Assembly: GCA_015065865.1 (NCBI GenBank)
Contig: SVPM01000001.1
Coordinates: 1 to 64,000, forward strand
DNA: 64,000 nucleotides
DNA from: Oscillospiraceae bacterium
GTDB lineage: Bacteria; Bacillota; Clostridia; Oscillospirales; Acutalibacteraceae
Direction: 5' to 3'
The number at the start of each line of letters is the position of its first letter. Within the stretch, counting starts at the first letter, position 1. The notes under the pieces are model-generated. The model ran no database searches. It was not told the DNA's origin and saw only the letters and a program-made list of their open reading frames with translations. Shown here in pieces: positions 16,194 through 25,052 of the stretch. A program made the position numbers and the translations under genes.

Positions 16194-16230
16194 TCAAGGA
16201 GAATTTTCAAATTCTCCTTGACTTTTTTTT
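16194..16230 (+). terminator. Rho-independent terminator of dpaAB
   Basis: Stem TCAAGGAGAATTT/AAATTCTCCTTGA with a minimal loop followed by eight T. The right arm contains the -35 of the alaS promoter. Confidence 0.93.
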
Positions 16231-16246
16231 CGACATATTCTATAAT
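16218..16246 (+). promoter_or_regulatory. SigA-type promoter of the alaS T-box transcript
   Basis: TTGACT (16218-16223), 17-nt spacer, TATAAT (16241-16246). It is embedded in the 3' arm and T-run of the dpaB terminator. Confidence 0.85.
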
Positions 16247-16251
16247 ATATA

Positions 16252-16502
16252 CAATAATGCAATCGGCGTTGAGGAAGTCCATTTGCGTTTGCCGCACAGA
16301 GAGGGATGCTCGATATTTTTTTCGGCTGAAAGGCATCCTGCAGAGTCAAGCGCAAAAAGCCGCTTCGGAGCCGTTGTCGCGAGGAGCGACACGCCCTGTC
16401 TGCGTTATCGGGCAAACGAGTGGGAGCCGTTTGCGGCTTCAATTTGGGTGGTACCACGGAGTTTCCGTCCCATATACGGGCGGGGACTCTTTCTATTTTT
16501 TA
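16252..16502 (+). ncRNA. T-box leader of alaS
   Basis: This fills the roughly 340-base gap before alaS. It holds a Stem I-like region (AGAGAGGGATG... GGCTGAAAGGCATCC around 16301-16343), further stems, and the conserved T-box TTTGGGTGGTACC (16443-16454 area) whose UGGU bulge complements the ACCA end of tRNA-Ala. A GC-rich terminator hairpin (16459-16489, GAGTTTCCGTCC/GGGCGGGGACTC) with a following T-rich run ends it. Uncharged tRNA-Ala should favour readthrough. I could not assign the alanine specifier codon with confidence. Confidence 0.93.
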
Positions 16503-16525
16503 AAATGAGAGGATGTCAAAACACA

Positions 16526-19159
16526 ATGAAATGGACAGGTTTGAACGAACTGCGTGAAAAATATCTCGCGTTTTTCGAGAGCAAAGGTCACCTGCGTTTG
16601 CCCAGTTTTTCGTTGGTGCCGCAGGGGGATAAATCCCTTTTGCTTATCAACGCCGGTATGGCGCCGATGAAAAAGTATTTCACGGGTGAACTTACCCCGC
16701 CCCGCAAGCGCGTGACCACTTGCCAAAAGTGTATCCGCACCCCCGATATTGAGCGCGTGGGTAAAACGGCACGTCACGGCACCTATTTTGAAATGCTGGG
16801 CAACTTCAGTTTCGGCGACTATTTCAAGCATGAAGCGACCGCGTGGGCGTGGGAGTTCTGCACCGAGGTGTTGGAACTGCCGGTGGATCGTCTGTGGATC
16901 AGCATTTATGAAGAAGATGACGAAGCGTTCGATATCTGGACAAAGGAAGTCGGCGTAGATCCGTCCCATATCGTGCGTCTTGGCAAAGCAGACAACTTCT
17001 GGGAGCACGGTTCGGGTCCCTGCGGTCCTTGCTCCGAGATCCATTTGGATCGCGGCGAAGAGTTTGGTTGCGGTTCTCCCGATTGCGGTGTGGGTTGCGA
17101 CTGCGACCGTTTCCTTGAATTCTGGAACTTGGTGTTCACCCAGTTTGATAACGACGGCAACAACAACTACACCCGCTTAAAGAACCCGAACATTGATACC
17201 GGTATGGGTTTGGAGCGCCTTGCGTGCATTATGCAGGGCGTGAATAACCTTTTTGAAGTGGATACGGTGCAGAACATTATGAAGCACGTCAGCCGCATTG
17301 CGGGCGTGCAGTACGGCGACGATGAACGCACCGACATCTCCTTGCGCGTTATCACCGACCACATCCGTTCCACCACCTTTATGATCGGCGACGGTGTGAT
17401 GCCCTCCAACGAAGGCCGCGGCTACGTGCTGCGCCGTCTGCTTCGCCGCGCGGCCCGTCACGGCCGACTGCTCGGTATCGGTGAACCCTTCTTGCATCAA
17501 GTGTGCGAAACGGTGATTGCGGAGAATGCATCCGCCTATCCCGAGTTGGGTGATAAAGCCGACTTTATCAAGAAACTGATCTTGGTGGAAGAAGAGGCGT
17601 TCGGTAAGACGATCGATGCGGGTCTTGCGATGCTTGACGATATGTTGGCGAACCTCAACGGTACTGAACTGTCGGGCGCGGATGCGTTCAAACTGTACGA
17701 TACTTACGGTTTCCCGCTGGATCTGACACAGGATATTTTGGAAGAAAAAGGTCTCACGGTGGGTGAGGAAGAATTCCGTGAATTGATGACTGCCCAGCGT
17801 GCGCGTGCGCGTGCCGCCCGTAAAGACGCGGGTGCGGATGCGTGGAAAAACAGCGGTGCGGCACTTAAGGATGTGGCAGCGGCCCGTTTCGTGGGGTATA
17901 CCGCTCTTACGGCCGAAGCGAAAGTTACCGCGCTGGTGAAGGATGAACAGCGTGTGGATGAGATCGCCGACGGCGATGCCGCGTTGGTGTTGCTCGACGT
18001 GACGCCTTTCTACGGTGAAAGCGGCGGTCAGGTGGGCGATATCGGTCTGATCACCAACGAAGGTGTGACGGTCGAGGTGCAAAACACCTTGAAAGGCGCG
18101 GACGGCGCGGTGTTGCACGTGGCGGAAGTGAAACAAGGCACTCTGCGTGTAGGGGATACCGTCACTGCCGCGGTGGATACGGCGACGCGCACGGCCACGA
18201 TGCGTAACCACACGGCGGCACACTTGTTGCAGGCGGCACTGCGTGAGTTGCTCGGCAACCACGTGGAGCAGGCGGGCCAGTTGGTGAATGCCGAGCGTAT
18301 GCGTTTCGACTTTACCCACTTCTCCGCGTTGACCCCCGAACAGATCGCGGCGGTGGAAGATCGCGTGAACGGTTGGATCTTGGACGGCGTGGCGGCGGAT
18401 ATTCGCGAAATGCCGATCGATGAAGCCCGTGCACTGGGCGCGATGGCCTTGTTCGGCGAAAAATACGGCGACGTGGTGCGTGTGGTGCGTTTTGAGGGCG
18501 TGTCCACCGAACTGTGCGGTGGTACTCATGCGGATAACACCGCCAAGATCGGTCTGTTCCGCATCTTGTCGGAAGGCTCGGTCGCGGCGGGCGTGCGCCG
18601 TATTGAAGCGGTGACGGGCGCCAATCTGCTCGCCGAGTGGCGGCGTGAGCACGCGGTGCTTCAGCAGACGGCAGAGGCTATCAAGGCGGCGGGTGCGGAG
18701 GACATTCTGCGCCGTACCGCGCAGATGACCGCCGAACTGCGTGATTTGAAAAAAGAACTGGCAGAGCTCAAAGCCGAAGCGGCGGCGGGCAAGGCAGGTG
18801 ACGTGTTTGCCGACGCCAAAGAGATCGGCGGCATCAAGCTTGCTACTGCGGTGTATCACGATATGGAATCGGGCGCATTGCGTACCATGTGTGATACGTT
18901 GAAGAGCGCGGCGGATAAAAACAAGGGTATCGTGTTGCTCGCCGGTGTCAACGGCGATGCGGTGACCTTTGTGTGCTATTGCTCGTCGGATGCCGTGAAA
19001 GCGGGTGCCAATGCAGGCGGACTGATCAAAGCGACCTGTACCCTGTGCGGCGGTAAGGGCGGCGGCCGTCCCGACAGCGCCATGGGTGGCGCCAAAGACG
19101 TGAACAAAGTGGAAGAAGCGCTTGCGGCAGCGGCGGATACCGTGGCTTCCATGCTGTAA
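16526..19159 (+). CDS. alaS: Alanine--tRNA ligase
   Basis: Charges tRNA-Ala and edits misacylated Ser/Gly. The 877-residue protein has the class II catalytic domain from its first residues (MKWTGLNELREKYLAFFESKGH, then FTGELTPPRKRVTTCQKC), the GMGLERL motif 3, an editing domain with HTAAHLL and CGGTHA zinc/active-site motifs, and a C-terminal DHHA1 domain rich in GGKGGGRPD. The track start (16283) lies inside the T-box; ATG 16526 matches the conserved start, with AGAGGA unusually far (about 12 nt) upstream. It is followed three nt later by hinT's region. Confidence 0.96.
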   Translation: MKWTGLNELREKYLAFFESKGHLRLPSFSLVPQGDKSLLLINAGMAPMKKYFTGELTPPRKRVTTCQKCIRTPDIERVGKTARHGTYFEMLGNFSFGDYFKHEATAWAWEFCTEVLELPVDRLWISIYEEDDEAFDIWTKEVGVDPSHIVRLGKADNFWEHGSGPCGPCSEIHLDRGEEFGCGSPDCGVGCDCDRFLEFWNLVFTQFDNDGNNNYTRLKNPNIDTGMGLERLACIMQGVNNLFEVDTVQNIMKHVSRIAGVQYGDDERTDISLRVITDHIRSTTFMIGDGVMPSNEGRGYVLRRLLRRAARHGRLLGIGEPFLHQVCETVIAENASAYPELGDKADFIKKLILVEEEAFGKTIDAGLAMLDDMLANLNGTELSGADAFKLYDTYGFPLDLTQDILEEKGLTVGEEEFRELMTAQRARARAARKDAGADAWKNSGAALKDVAAARFVGYTALTAEAKVTALVKDEQRVDEIADGDAALVLLDVTPFYGESGGQVGDIGLITNEGVTVEVQNTLKGADGAVLHVAEVKQGTLRVGDTVTAAVDTATRTATMRNHTAAHLLQAALRELLGNHVEQAGQLVNAERMRFDFTHFSALTPEQIAAVEDRVNGWILDGVAADIREMPIDEARALGAMALFGEKYGDVVRVVRFEGVSTELCGGTHADNTAKIGLFRILSEGSVAAGVRRIEAVTGANLLAEWRREHAVLQQTAEAIKAAGAEDILRRTAQMTAELRDLKKELAELKAEAAAGKAGDVFADAKEIGGIKLATAVYHDMESGALRTMCDTLKSAADKNKGIVLLAGVNGDAVTFVCYCSSDAVKAGANAGGLIKATCTLCGGKGGGRPDSAMGGAKDVNKVEEALAAAADTVASML

Positions 19160-19171
19160 GAGGTGAATGAA

Positions 19172-19504
19172 ATGGATTGCATATTTTGTAAGATCGCGGC
19201 GGGGGAGATCCCGTCCAAAAAGGTGTATGAAGACGAGCAGATATTGGCGTTTTACGACATCGAGCCGAAAGCGCCGGTGCACGTGCTGGTGATTCCGAAA
19301 CAGCACATTGCCGGTGCGGCGGCGGTGACGGCGGAGAACGCTGCGGTGGTGGCGCATATTTTTGCCGCCATCCCGCAGATCGCGGCCGAACTCGGCGTTA
19401 CCGATTTCCGCGTGGTCACCAACAACGGTGTCGATGCGGGTCAAACGGTGCACCATTTGCATTTCCACATTTTGGGCGGTGCCCGACTCGGTGAAATGGC
19501 GTAA
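19172..19504 (+). CDS. hinT: HIT-family purine nucleoside phosphoramidase (HinT-like)
   Basis: A 110-residue histidine-triad nucleotide hydrolase. MDCIFCKIAAGEIPS is the classic N-terminus with CxxC zinc ligands, and HHLHFHILGG near the C-terminus is the HIT active site. ATG 19172 is favoured over GTG 19163 because GAGGTG is placed six nt upstream. It follows alaS closely and is likely co-transcribed with it. Confidence 0.93.
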   Translation: MDCIFCKIAAGEIPSKKVYEDEQILAFYDIEPKAPVHVLVIPKQHIAGAAAVTAENAAVVAHIFAAIPQIAAELGVTDFRVVTNNGVDAGQTVHHLHFHILGGARLGEMA

Positions 19505-19539
19505 GCCGTTGCCGAAATTACGAGAGAGGAAGAACACCC

Positions 19540-20424
19540 GTGCAGTATATTGTGGCGGATCTGGAGTGGAACGGCGCGTATTCCAAAAAGGCGCACGGCT
19601 ACTTTAACGAGATCATCGAGATTGGCGCGGTCAAACTGAACGAACGGTTGGAACTTACGGATACGTTTCATGCGGTCATTAAACCCATTGTCAGCCGCAA
19701 ACTGACACGCTTGGTGAGTGATCTTACCAATATCACGGGTGAAGAACTGCAGGACGGTACGACGTTTATCGCGGCGGCGGCGGAATGGCAACGCTGGGTG
19801 GGGGAGGAAGAGTCGATCCTTCTCACGTGGAGTACCACCGATCTGTCGGTGTTGCTTGAAAACTACCGCTTTCATTTGAAGCGTGACCGTGTTCCTTTTA
19901 TGACGAAATACGCCGACCTGCAAGCCTATGTGCAGGCCCATAACAAGCTCGGTAACGCAGGGCAGCAGGTGGGGCTTGCGCGTGCGTGTGAGGCGCTCGG
20001 CATATCCGATGAAGGGCTTGAACAGCACCGTGCGCTGGATGACAGTCGTATGACGGCGGCGATCGCGCAGAAGACGATCGAGCGGGAGGCGTTTTTGCCG
20101 TTTGTGCGGGAAGCGGATACGGCGTTTTACGATCGCTTGAATTTCAAACCGTATTACATACGGGATGCCGGAAGTCCGCTGATCGCCCGTCAGCACTGGC
20201 GGTTTCGGTGTCCCGCTTGCGGGCGCGTGCTGCGAAACCGCAAGGAATGGCGGTTTTACAATCAGGCATTTTGGGTGGAAATGGTCTGCCGCACCTGCGA
20301 CAAGACCTACACCGCCCGTGCACAGTTTCGTAAGAAATTCGACAGCGTGGAGGTCAAACGTAAGTTGACCGAAAAGCTGGCGGACGATAAACAAAAAACA
20401 AACGAGGAGAGGACAACAGTATGA
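19540..20424 (+). CDS. DEDDh 3'-5' exonuclease with C-terminal zinc ribbon
   Basis: A 294-residue exonuclease of the DnaQ/ERI-1-like RNase T superfamily. The active-site residues are DLEW near 7-10, the mid-protein D near 100 ([12 protein letters not shown]), and [10 protein letters not shown] near 166-175 (H and last D). The C-terminal 80 residues carry a C4 pair CPACG...CRTC, a zinc ribbon not standard for this family, suggesting nucleic-acid binding. GTG start after GAGGAAG. The stop overlaps the mscL start (ATGA). Target unknown. Confidence 0.82.
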   Translation: MQYIVADLEWNGAYSKKAHGYFNEIIEIGAVKLNERLELTDTFHAVIKPIVSRKLTRLVSDLTNITGEELQDGTTFIAAAAEWQRWVGEEESILLTWSTTDLSVLLENYRFHLKRDRVPFMTKYADLQAYVQAHNKLGNAGQQVGLARACEALGISDEGLEQHRALDDSRMTAAIAQKTIEREAFLPFVREADTAFYDRLNFKPYYIRDAGSPLIARQHWRFRCPACGRVLRNRKEWRFYNQAFWVEMVCRTCDKTYTARAQFRKKFDSVEVKRKLTEKLADDKQKTNEERTTV

Positions 20425-20897
20425 AAAAGTTTTTGGCAGAATTTAAGACCTTTGCTTTGCGCGGCAACGTGGTCGATCTGGCCGTCGGTGTTATCATCGG
20501 CGGTGCGTTCCAGAAGATCGTTACTTCGGTGGTAAACGATCTCATTATGCCGTGGATCGGTCTTTTGACCGGCGGCACCAACTTTACCGATCAGTTTGCG
20601 ATCTTGAAGTTGCCCGAAGGCGTGACCAAGGAAATGGTGATCTCGCTTGAGGCGGCGAAAGAACTCGGCGCAACCACCTTTAATTACGGTGCGTTTATCA
20701 CCGCGGTCATCGATTTCATCATCATGGCGTTCATCATCTTCCTGCTGGTCAAGGGCATCAACAAGCTCAGCAGTTTGAAGAAGGTGGAAGAAGTGGTGGA
20801 AGAACCCACCACCAAGATCTGCCCGTTCTGCAAGAGCGAGATCGCGATCGAAGCGACCCGCTGTGCACACTGCACTTCGGAACTGCCGAACGAATAA
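20421..20897 (+). CDS. mscL: Large-conductance mechanosensitive channel with C-terminal zinc ribbon
   Basis: Pressure-relief channel opening under hypo-osmotic shock. The first 115 residues are standard MscL: the amphipathic start [30 protein letters not shown] with TM1, a periplasmic loop, and TM2 ([23 protein letters not shown]). The usual C-terminal helix bundle (KKVEEVVEE) is followed by [18 protein letters not shown], a complete C4 zinc ribbon. ATG overlaps the exonuclease stop, implying coupled translation. No terminator is visible before the rplS promoter. Confidence 0.92.
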   Translation: MKKFLAEFKTFALRGNVVDLAVGVIIGGAFQKIVTSVVNDLIMPWIGLLTGGTNFTDQFAILKLPEGVTKEMVISLEAAKELGATTFNYGAFITAVIDFIIMAFIIFLLVKGINKLSSLKKVEEVVEEPTTKICPFCKSEIAIEATRCAHCTSELPNE

Positions 20898-20922
20898 TTT
20901 TCAAAAAAAGCAAAAAAAACAC

Positions 20923-20951
20923 TTGCATTTTTTGGAATAGTATGCTATCAT
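20923..20951 (+). promoter_or_regulatory. SigA-type promoter of rplS
   Basis: TTGCAT (20923-20928), 17-nt spacer, TATCAT (20946-20951) with a TATGC extension. Confidence 0.75.
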
Positions 20952-20957
20952 TGATAG

Positions 20958-21060
20958 GCTATGGTCGGTCACTGTGACCGTTCCGTGCTTGATGCAAAGC
21001 ATCAGGACGATGGTCCTCTGCTCACTTCGTTGGGCACGAACATCGGAAAAGTAGGGAGGA
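20958..21060 (+). ncRNA. Structured rplS leader, probably L19-type autoregulatory leader
   Basis: About 100 nt between promoter and rplS hold two perfect small hairpins, CGGTCA-CTG-TGACCG (20966-20980) and TGATGC-AAA-GCATCA (20990-21004), then a GC-rich segment before the GGGAGG RBS. Its position agrees with the L19 leader known upstream of rplS in Bacillota; a covariance-model match was not possible here. Confidence 0.5.
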
Positions 21061-21067
21061 TTTAGAA

Positions 21068-21409
21068 ATGGATGCATTGAAACTCATTGCAGCAGACAGC
21101 CTGAAGGAAGCGGCACCGGCGTTTGAGATCGGTGACACCATCCGCGTGGACGTTAAGATCCGCGAAGGCGAGCGCGAGCGTATTCAGGCCTTTGAAGGCA
21201 CTGTGATCGCGAAGAAGGGCAGCGGCGTGGCCGAGACCTTCACCGTGCGTCGTGTGTCGTACGGTGTCGGTGTGGAGCGTGTGTTCCCCCTGCATTCCCC
21301 CAACGTGGCGGCTGTGAAGATCGTTCGCCGCGGTAAGGTTCGCAGAAGCAAGTTGTATTATCTGCGTGATCGCGTGGGTAAGGCTGCGAAGGTTAAGGAA
21401 CGCCTGTAA
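21068..21409 (+). CDS. rplS: 50S ribosomal protein L19
   Basis: A 113-residue ribosomal protein at the 30S-50S interface. [30 protein letters not shown] and [15 protein letters not shown] are near-universal L19 signatures, and the C-terminal [26 protein letters not shown] is complete. ATG follows GGGAGG. It is terminated by a strong hairpin, so lepB and the following genes are transcribed separately here although the gene order is classical. Confidence 0.97.
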   Translation: MDALKLIAADSLKEAAPAFEIGDTIRVDVKIREGERERIQAFEGTVIAKKGSGVAETFTVRRVSYGVGVERVFPLHSPNVAAVKIVRRGKVRRSKLYYLRDRVGKAAKVKERL

Positions 21410-21430
21410 GCCGTCCTGCAACAAAGCATA

Positions 21431-21464
21431 AAAAAAGGAACGATTGCTTGATCGTTCCTTTTTT
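21431..21464 (+). terminator. Rho-independent terminator of rplS
   Basis: AAAAAAGGAACGAT/ATCGTTCCTTTTTT stem with a 6-nt loop; symmetrical, so potentially bidirectional. Confidence 0.93.
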
Positions 21465-21518
21465 GTGTTTTTTTAAAGAAAAACCGCTTTTGCACTTTCC
21501 TTTTTGAAGAAAGTATGG

Positions 21519-21524
21519 TAAAAT
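21519..21524 (+). promoter_or_regulatory. Possible extended -10 of lepB operon
   Basis: TAAAAT preceded by GTATGG. No good -35 is found 16-18 nt upstream, so assignment is tentative. Confidence 0.35.
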
Positions 21525-21558
21525 ATACGTATGTATGTTACGAAACGAGGGATACGTT

Positions 21559-22200
21559 ATGACGGAATTTGAATACGATCCGAATACCGTGGCGGAAGAG
21601 GAAGTTGCGGCACCGCAACCCGAGCAGTTGGAGGCGGCGCATCCCGCACCGGCGGAGAAAAGTTGGCTCAGTACGATGTATGAACTGATGGGCAACGTGG
21701 CGGTGGCGCTTTTGCTGGTCACCTTGCTGTTAGGTTTCTGCTTTCGCCAAGTGGTGGTGGACGGTGCTTCGATGAACGATACGCTGGCGGATAAAGATCG
21801 TTTGTTGTTGCAAACGGTGTTTTACACCATCGAGCGGGAAGACATTGTGGTGATCTATCAAGAGGAAGAACCGGAAAAACCGCTGATCAAACGCGTGATC
21901 GCCACGGGCGGCGATGCGGTGAGATTGGATCCCTCGACCAATGAGGTCTACTTGAAAAAAGCAGGGGAGAACGATTGGGAACTGTTGCGCGAGCCGTACG
22001 TGCACTATCCGCTGGGATGGGGCATTGCGTGGGATGACGATAACGAGATCGTTGTGCCCGCGGGTGAATTGTTTGTGTTGGGCGACCATCGCAACGATTC
22101 CCGCGACAGCCGTACCCTCGGTTGCATCAAAGAGGAAAACGTGGTGGGCGGTGTTTTGCTGCGCCTGTTCCCGTTCAGCGGATTGGGAGGCTTACGATGA
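21559..22200 (+). CDS. lepB: Signal peptidase I
   Basis: Membrane serine protease that cleaves secretory signal peptides. The 213-residue protein has an acidic proline-rich N-terminal tail, one transmembrane helix (about residues 45-65), catalytic Ser in VDGASMNDTL, catalytic Lys in PLIKRVIATGGD and the box E motif LGDHRNDSRDSRTLG. ATG 21559 has AGGGAT nearby; the track start eight codons earlier lies too near the -10. It overlaps rbgA by ATGA. Confidence 0.93.
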   Translation: MTEFEYDPNTVAEEEVAAPQPEQLEAAHPAPAEKSWLSTMYELMGNVAVALLLVTLLLGFCFRQVVVDGASMNDTLADKDRLLLQTVFYTIEREDIVVIYQEEEPEKPLIKRVIATGGDAVRLDPSTNEVYLKKAGENDWELLREPYVHYPLGWGIAWDDDNEIVVPAGELFVLGDHRNDSRDSRTLGCIKEENVVGGVLLRLFPFSGLGGLR

Positions 22201-23078
22201 CGGAACAAGAACAAGGGCGGACGATCCAGTGGTTTCCGGGGCACATGACGCGTACCCGCCGCAAGATCAAAGAGTGTTTACCGCTCATTGATCTGGTGGT
22301 GGAGATTCTGGATGCCCGCATTCCGCTGGCCAGCCGCAATCCCGATATGGACACGTTGGTGGCGGGTAAGCCGCGCTTGGTGGTGCTGAACAAGGCGGAT
22401 ATGGCGGATGAGGCCGCCACCGCCGCTTGGGTAGCGTATTACCGCAAGCAGGGGATTTCGGCACTGGCACTCGATTGTAAGAGCGGCCGCGGGATAAACG
22501 GATTTGTTCCCGCAATGCGTGCCGTGCTTGCGGATAAGATCGCCGCGTGGGAAGCAAAAGGTATGGTCAATCGTCCCGTGCGTGCGATGGTGGTGGGTAT
22601 CCCTAATGCGGGGAAATCTTCCTTTATCAACCGTTTGGCGCGCGGCGGTAAAGCCAAGGTGGAAGATCGCCCCGGTGTCACGCGGGATAACCGTTGGTTC
22701 ACGGTGGAAAAAGGGGCGCTGCTGCTGGATACCCCCGGTGTGTTGTGGCCGAAATTCGAAGATCAAGAGGTGGCTCGCCGTTTGGCGTATACCGGTGCGA
22801 TTCGCGACGAGATACTGGATACCGAAGAACTTGCGTGTGGGCTGTTGCAGTTGCTTTGTGCGGAGTATCGCGACCTGCTTTGTGCACGCTACCGCCTGCA
22901 GGAAGAGGATCTGGAAGCTTGTGCCGACAGTTGGGATCTCCTGTGCTTGGTCGGTAAAAAACGCGGTATGTTGGTGTCGGGCGGTGAGGTGAATACCGAA
23001 CGCGCCGCCACGATGCTGTTGGATGAATTCCGCGGTGCGAAGATCGGGCGTATTACGTTGGAAAGACCGGAGGTGTGA
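22197..23078 (+). CDS. rbgA: Ribosome biogenesis GTPase RbgA (YlqF)
   Basis: A circularly permuted GTPase needed for late 50S assembly. The 293-residue protein shows G4 NKADM near 64 before G1 [14 protein letters not shown] near 125, then [10 protein letters not shown] and G3 DTPGVLWP, the permuted G4-G1-G2-G3 order diagnostic of the family; [13 protein letters not shown] is the conserved start. ATG 22197 has GGGAGG six nt upstream and overlaps the lepB stop. Confidence 0.95.
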   Translation: MTEQEQGRTIQWFPGHMTRTRRKIKECLPLIDLVVEILDARIPLASRNPDMDTLVAGKPRLVVLNKADMADEAATAAWVAYYRKQGISALALDCKSGRGINGFVPAMRAVLADKIAAWEAKGMVNRPVRAMVVGIPNAGKSSFINRLARGGKAKVEDRPGVTRDNRWFTVEKGALLLDTPGVLWPKFEDQEVARRLAYTGAIRDEILDTEELACGLLQLLCAEYRDLLCARYRLQEEDLEACADSWDLLCLVGKKRGMLVSGGEVNTERAATMLLDEFRGAKIGRITLERPEV

Positions 23079-23082
23079 TCCG

Positions 23083-23700
23083 ATGGAAGAAAAACAATGC
23101 ACCAATTATGAATTTGACGCGTGCTGTCGCGAGCAAGGCGTTGTGCATCTGTGCGGCGTGGATGAAGCGGGGCGCGGCCCGTTGGCCGGCCCCGTGTATG
23201 CCGCGGCGGTTGTTTTGGATCCCGACGTGGTGATCGACGGGGTAAACGATTCAAAAAAACTTTCCGAAAAACGGCGTGAGGCGCTGTTCGATGAGATATG
23301 TGAAAAAGCGGTGGCCTACGGCATCGCCTCCGCTTCGGTGGAGGAGATCGAGGAATTGAACATACTGCAAGCCACGTTTTTGGCGATGTCCCGTGCGGTT
23401 GCAGCTTTGTCCGTCACGCCCGACCTTGTGTTGGTAGACGGTAATCAAGTGCCGCGCGGTATTGAGCGCCCGATGCAAACGGTGATCAAAGGAGATGCGC
23501 GTTCCGCTTCCATTGCGGCCGCTTCTATTTTGGCCAAGGTCAGCCGTGACCGTTATATGCTGGCACTGGACGAACAGTACCCGCAATATGCGTTTTCGAA
23601 GCATAAAGGCTACGGTACCAAGGTGCATTGTGAAGCGTTGCAGACGTTCGGCCCTTCGCCCGCGCATCGTATGAGTTTCCTTAAAAACATTTTGGGATAA
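23083..23700 (+). CDS. rnhB: Ribonuclease HII
   Basis: Removes ribonucleotides from DNA and RNA of RNA-DNA hybrids. The DEDD active site is visible: [15 protein letters not shown] (D and E), LVDGNQ (D) and [22 protein letters not shown] (D). The 205-residue length is normal. ATG 23083 follows GGAGGTGTG by 5-9 nt, four nt after rbgA. Confidence 0.95.
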   Translation: MEEKQCTNYEFDACCREQGVVHLCGVDEAGRGPLAGPVYAAAVVLDPDVVIDGVNDSKKLSEKRREALFDEICEKAVAYGIASASVEEIEELNILQATFLAMSRAVAALSVTPDLVLVDGNQVPRGIERPMQTVIKGDARSASIAAASILAKVSRDRYMLALDEQYPQYAFSKHKGYGTKVHCEALQTFGPSPAHRMSFLKNILG

Positions 23701-23714
23701 GGATTTGTTTGAAA

Positions 23715-24101
23715 ATGGCTAAAGTTTCGGCAGGCGCGGCGGGCGAGGTGCTCGCCGCACGCTTTTTGCGTGAAAAGGGATACACCATTACAGCGGCAAA
23801 CGTGCATTCACGTTTCGGCGAGATAGACATAATCGCTGAAAACGCTCAATATATTGCCTTTGTAGAGGTAAAGACACGCAGTGAAAACGCACTGTACACG
23901 CCGCGCGAAGCGGTGACATACCAAAAGCAACGCAAGGTGATCGGTACGGCGGCGTTGTATCTGCAACAGCATCCCACCACGCGTCAACCGCGTTTTGACG
24001 TGATCGAGATCGTCACTGCCAAAGGGCAACCGATGAAGGTGGTGGAGATCGACCACATTATGGGTGCATATGAAACGGAGGGCCTGCATGCGGCTTTTTG
24101 A
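23715..24101 (+). CDS. yraN: YraN/UPF0102 family endonuclease-like protein
   Basis: A 128-residue protein with a restriction-endonuclease-like fold and unproven function, usually next to rnhB as here. Signatures: GAAGEVLAARFLREKGYTI, FGEIDIIAENAQYIAFVEVKTR (E-x-D...ExK-like nuclease core) and the C-terminal RFDVIEI. Start is uncertain: ATG 23715 is 11 nt after AAGGAT, while TTG 23709 is 5 nt from it. It overlaps the dipeptidase start by 14 nt. Confidence 0.9.
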   Translation: MAKVSAGAAGEVLAARFLREKGYTITAANVHSRFGEIDIIAENAQYIAFVEVKTRSENALYTPREAVTYQKQRKVIGTAALYLQQHPTTRQPRFDVIEIVTAKGQPMKVVEIDHIMGAYETEGLHAAF

Positions 24102-24987
24102 TCTGCATTGTGACACGTTGTACGAATCGTTTACCAAAAAATACCCCCTGCCTAAAAACGACGGTCATATTGACTTTGCACGAGCGGCACGATACGCGCC
24201 GTATGTGCAGGCGTTGGCGGTGTGGATACCCGAAGACCTGCGCGGCAATGCCGCGTGGGATTTTTGTTGTCGGGTGATGGCACACGCCGAACGGGAGAAT
24301 ATCCGTTTGTGGCGTAAAGGGAAGAGCCTTGACGACTGTCTTAAAACGCACACGAGGATAGGAATGCTTGCAGTGGAAGGCGGCGCGGTGTTGGGAGAGG
24401 AACTTGCCCGTATTGACACCCTTGCCGTGCGCGGCGTGCGATATATCACCCTCACGTGGAATGGGGCGAACGCCCTTGGTAACGGGTGCTTGTCGCCGTG
24501 TAGGGAGGGGCTTACCGCTTTTGGCAAAGAAGCGGTGCGGCGTATGGAACGGGCAGGGGTAACGGTGGACGTTTCTCACCTGAATGAAGCGGGATTTTGG
24601 GATGTCGCGAATATGGCGCAAAAGCCGTTTATCGCCACGCATTCCAATGCGGCGGCGGTGTGTCCGCACCCGCGCAATCTGACCGATCGGCAGTTTGCCG
24701 CCGTTGTTGAATGCGGCGGTTTGGTTGGGCTTAACCTGTGCGGCGATTTTTTGGGAACGTCCACGTTTGAGGCGGTGGAGCGGCACTTGTATCACTTTTG
24801 GGAGCGCGGCGGCGAAAACACGGTGGCGTTCGGTGCGGACTTCGATGGCGCGGTTATGCCGGCTGAGTGGGACGGCGTGGCGGTAATGGAGCAAATTTTT
24901 GATTTTCTATACCGCAAAAACTACGATAGTGACCTGCTTTCCCGCCTTTTTTTCGGTAATTGCTACAATTTTTTCTCACGGCTTTGA
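24088..24987 (+). CDS. Membrane dipeptidase (renal dipeptidase-like, peptidase family M19)
   Basis: A zinc dipeptidase of family M19 with a TIM-barrel amidohydrolase-like fold. Metal ligands are visible in LFDLHCDTLY (HxD at residues 5-7), AVEGGAV (bridging Glu), VDVSHLNE and ATHSNAAAV; the late GADFDGAV is also typical. The 299-residue product has no signal peptide, so it is cytoplasmic. ATG 24088 has GGAGG six nt upstream. It ends the lepB operon by gene spacing; the next promoter is immediately downstream. Confidence 0.88.
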   Translation: MRLFDLHCDTLYESFTKKYPLPKNDGHIDFARAARYAPYVQALAVWIPEDLRGNAAWDFCCRVMAHAERENIRLWRKGKSLDDCLKTHTRIGMLAVEGGAVLGEELARIDTLAVRGVRYITLTWNGANALGNGCLSPCREGLTAFGKEAVRRMERAGVTVDVSHLNEAGFWDVANMAQKPFIATHSNAAAVCPHPRNLTDRQFAAVVECGGLVGLNLCGDFLGTSTFEAVERHLYHFWERGGENTVAFGADFDGAVMPAEWDGVAVMEQIFDFLYRKNYDSDLLSRLFFGNCYNFFSRL

Positions 24988-25012
24988 CAAACGGAAAATC
25001 CTGCGGTATAAT
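24984..25012 (+). promoter_or_regulatory. SigA-type promoter of thrC
   Basis: TTGACA (24984-24989), 17-nt spacer, TATAAT (25007-25012): consensus in both hexamers. The -35 overlaps the stop of the dipeptidase gene. Confidence 0.9.
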
Positions 25013-25052
25013 AAACTGATTTCTTTTATATATTAGACGGAGGAGAGCATAG

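Noticed and set aside
17177-19537. 786-aa minus-strand ORF opposite alaS and hinT
   Set aside because: It is the antisense of well-supported genes, rich in His/Arg from antisense codon bias, with no RBS or domain.
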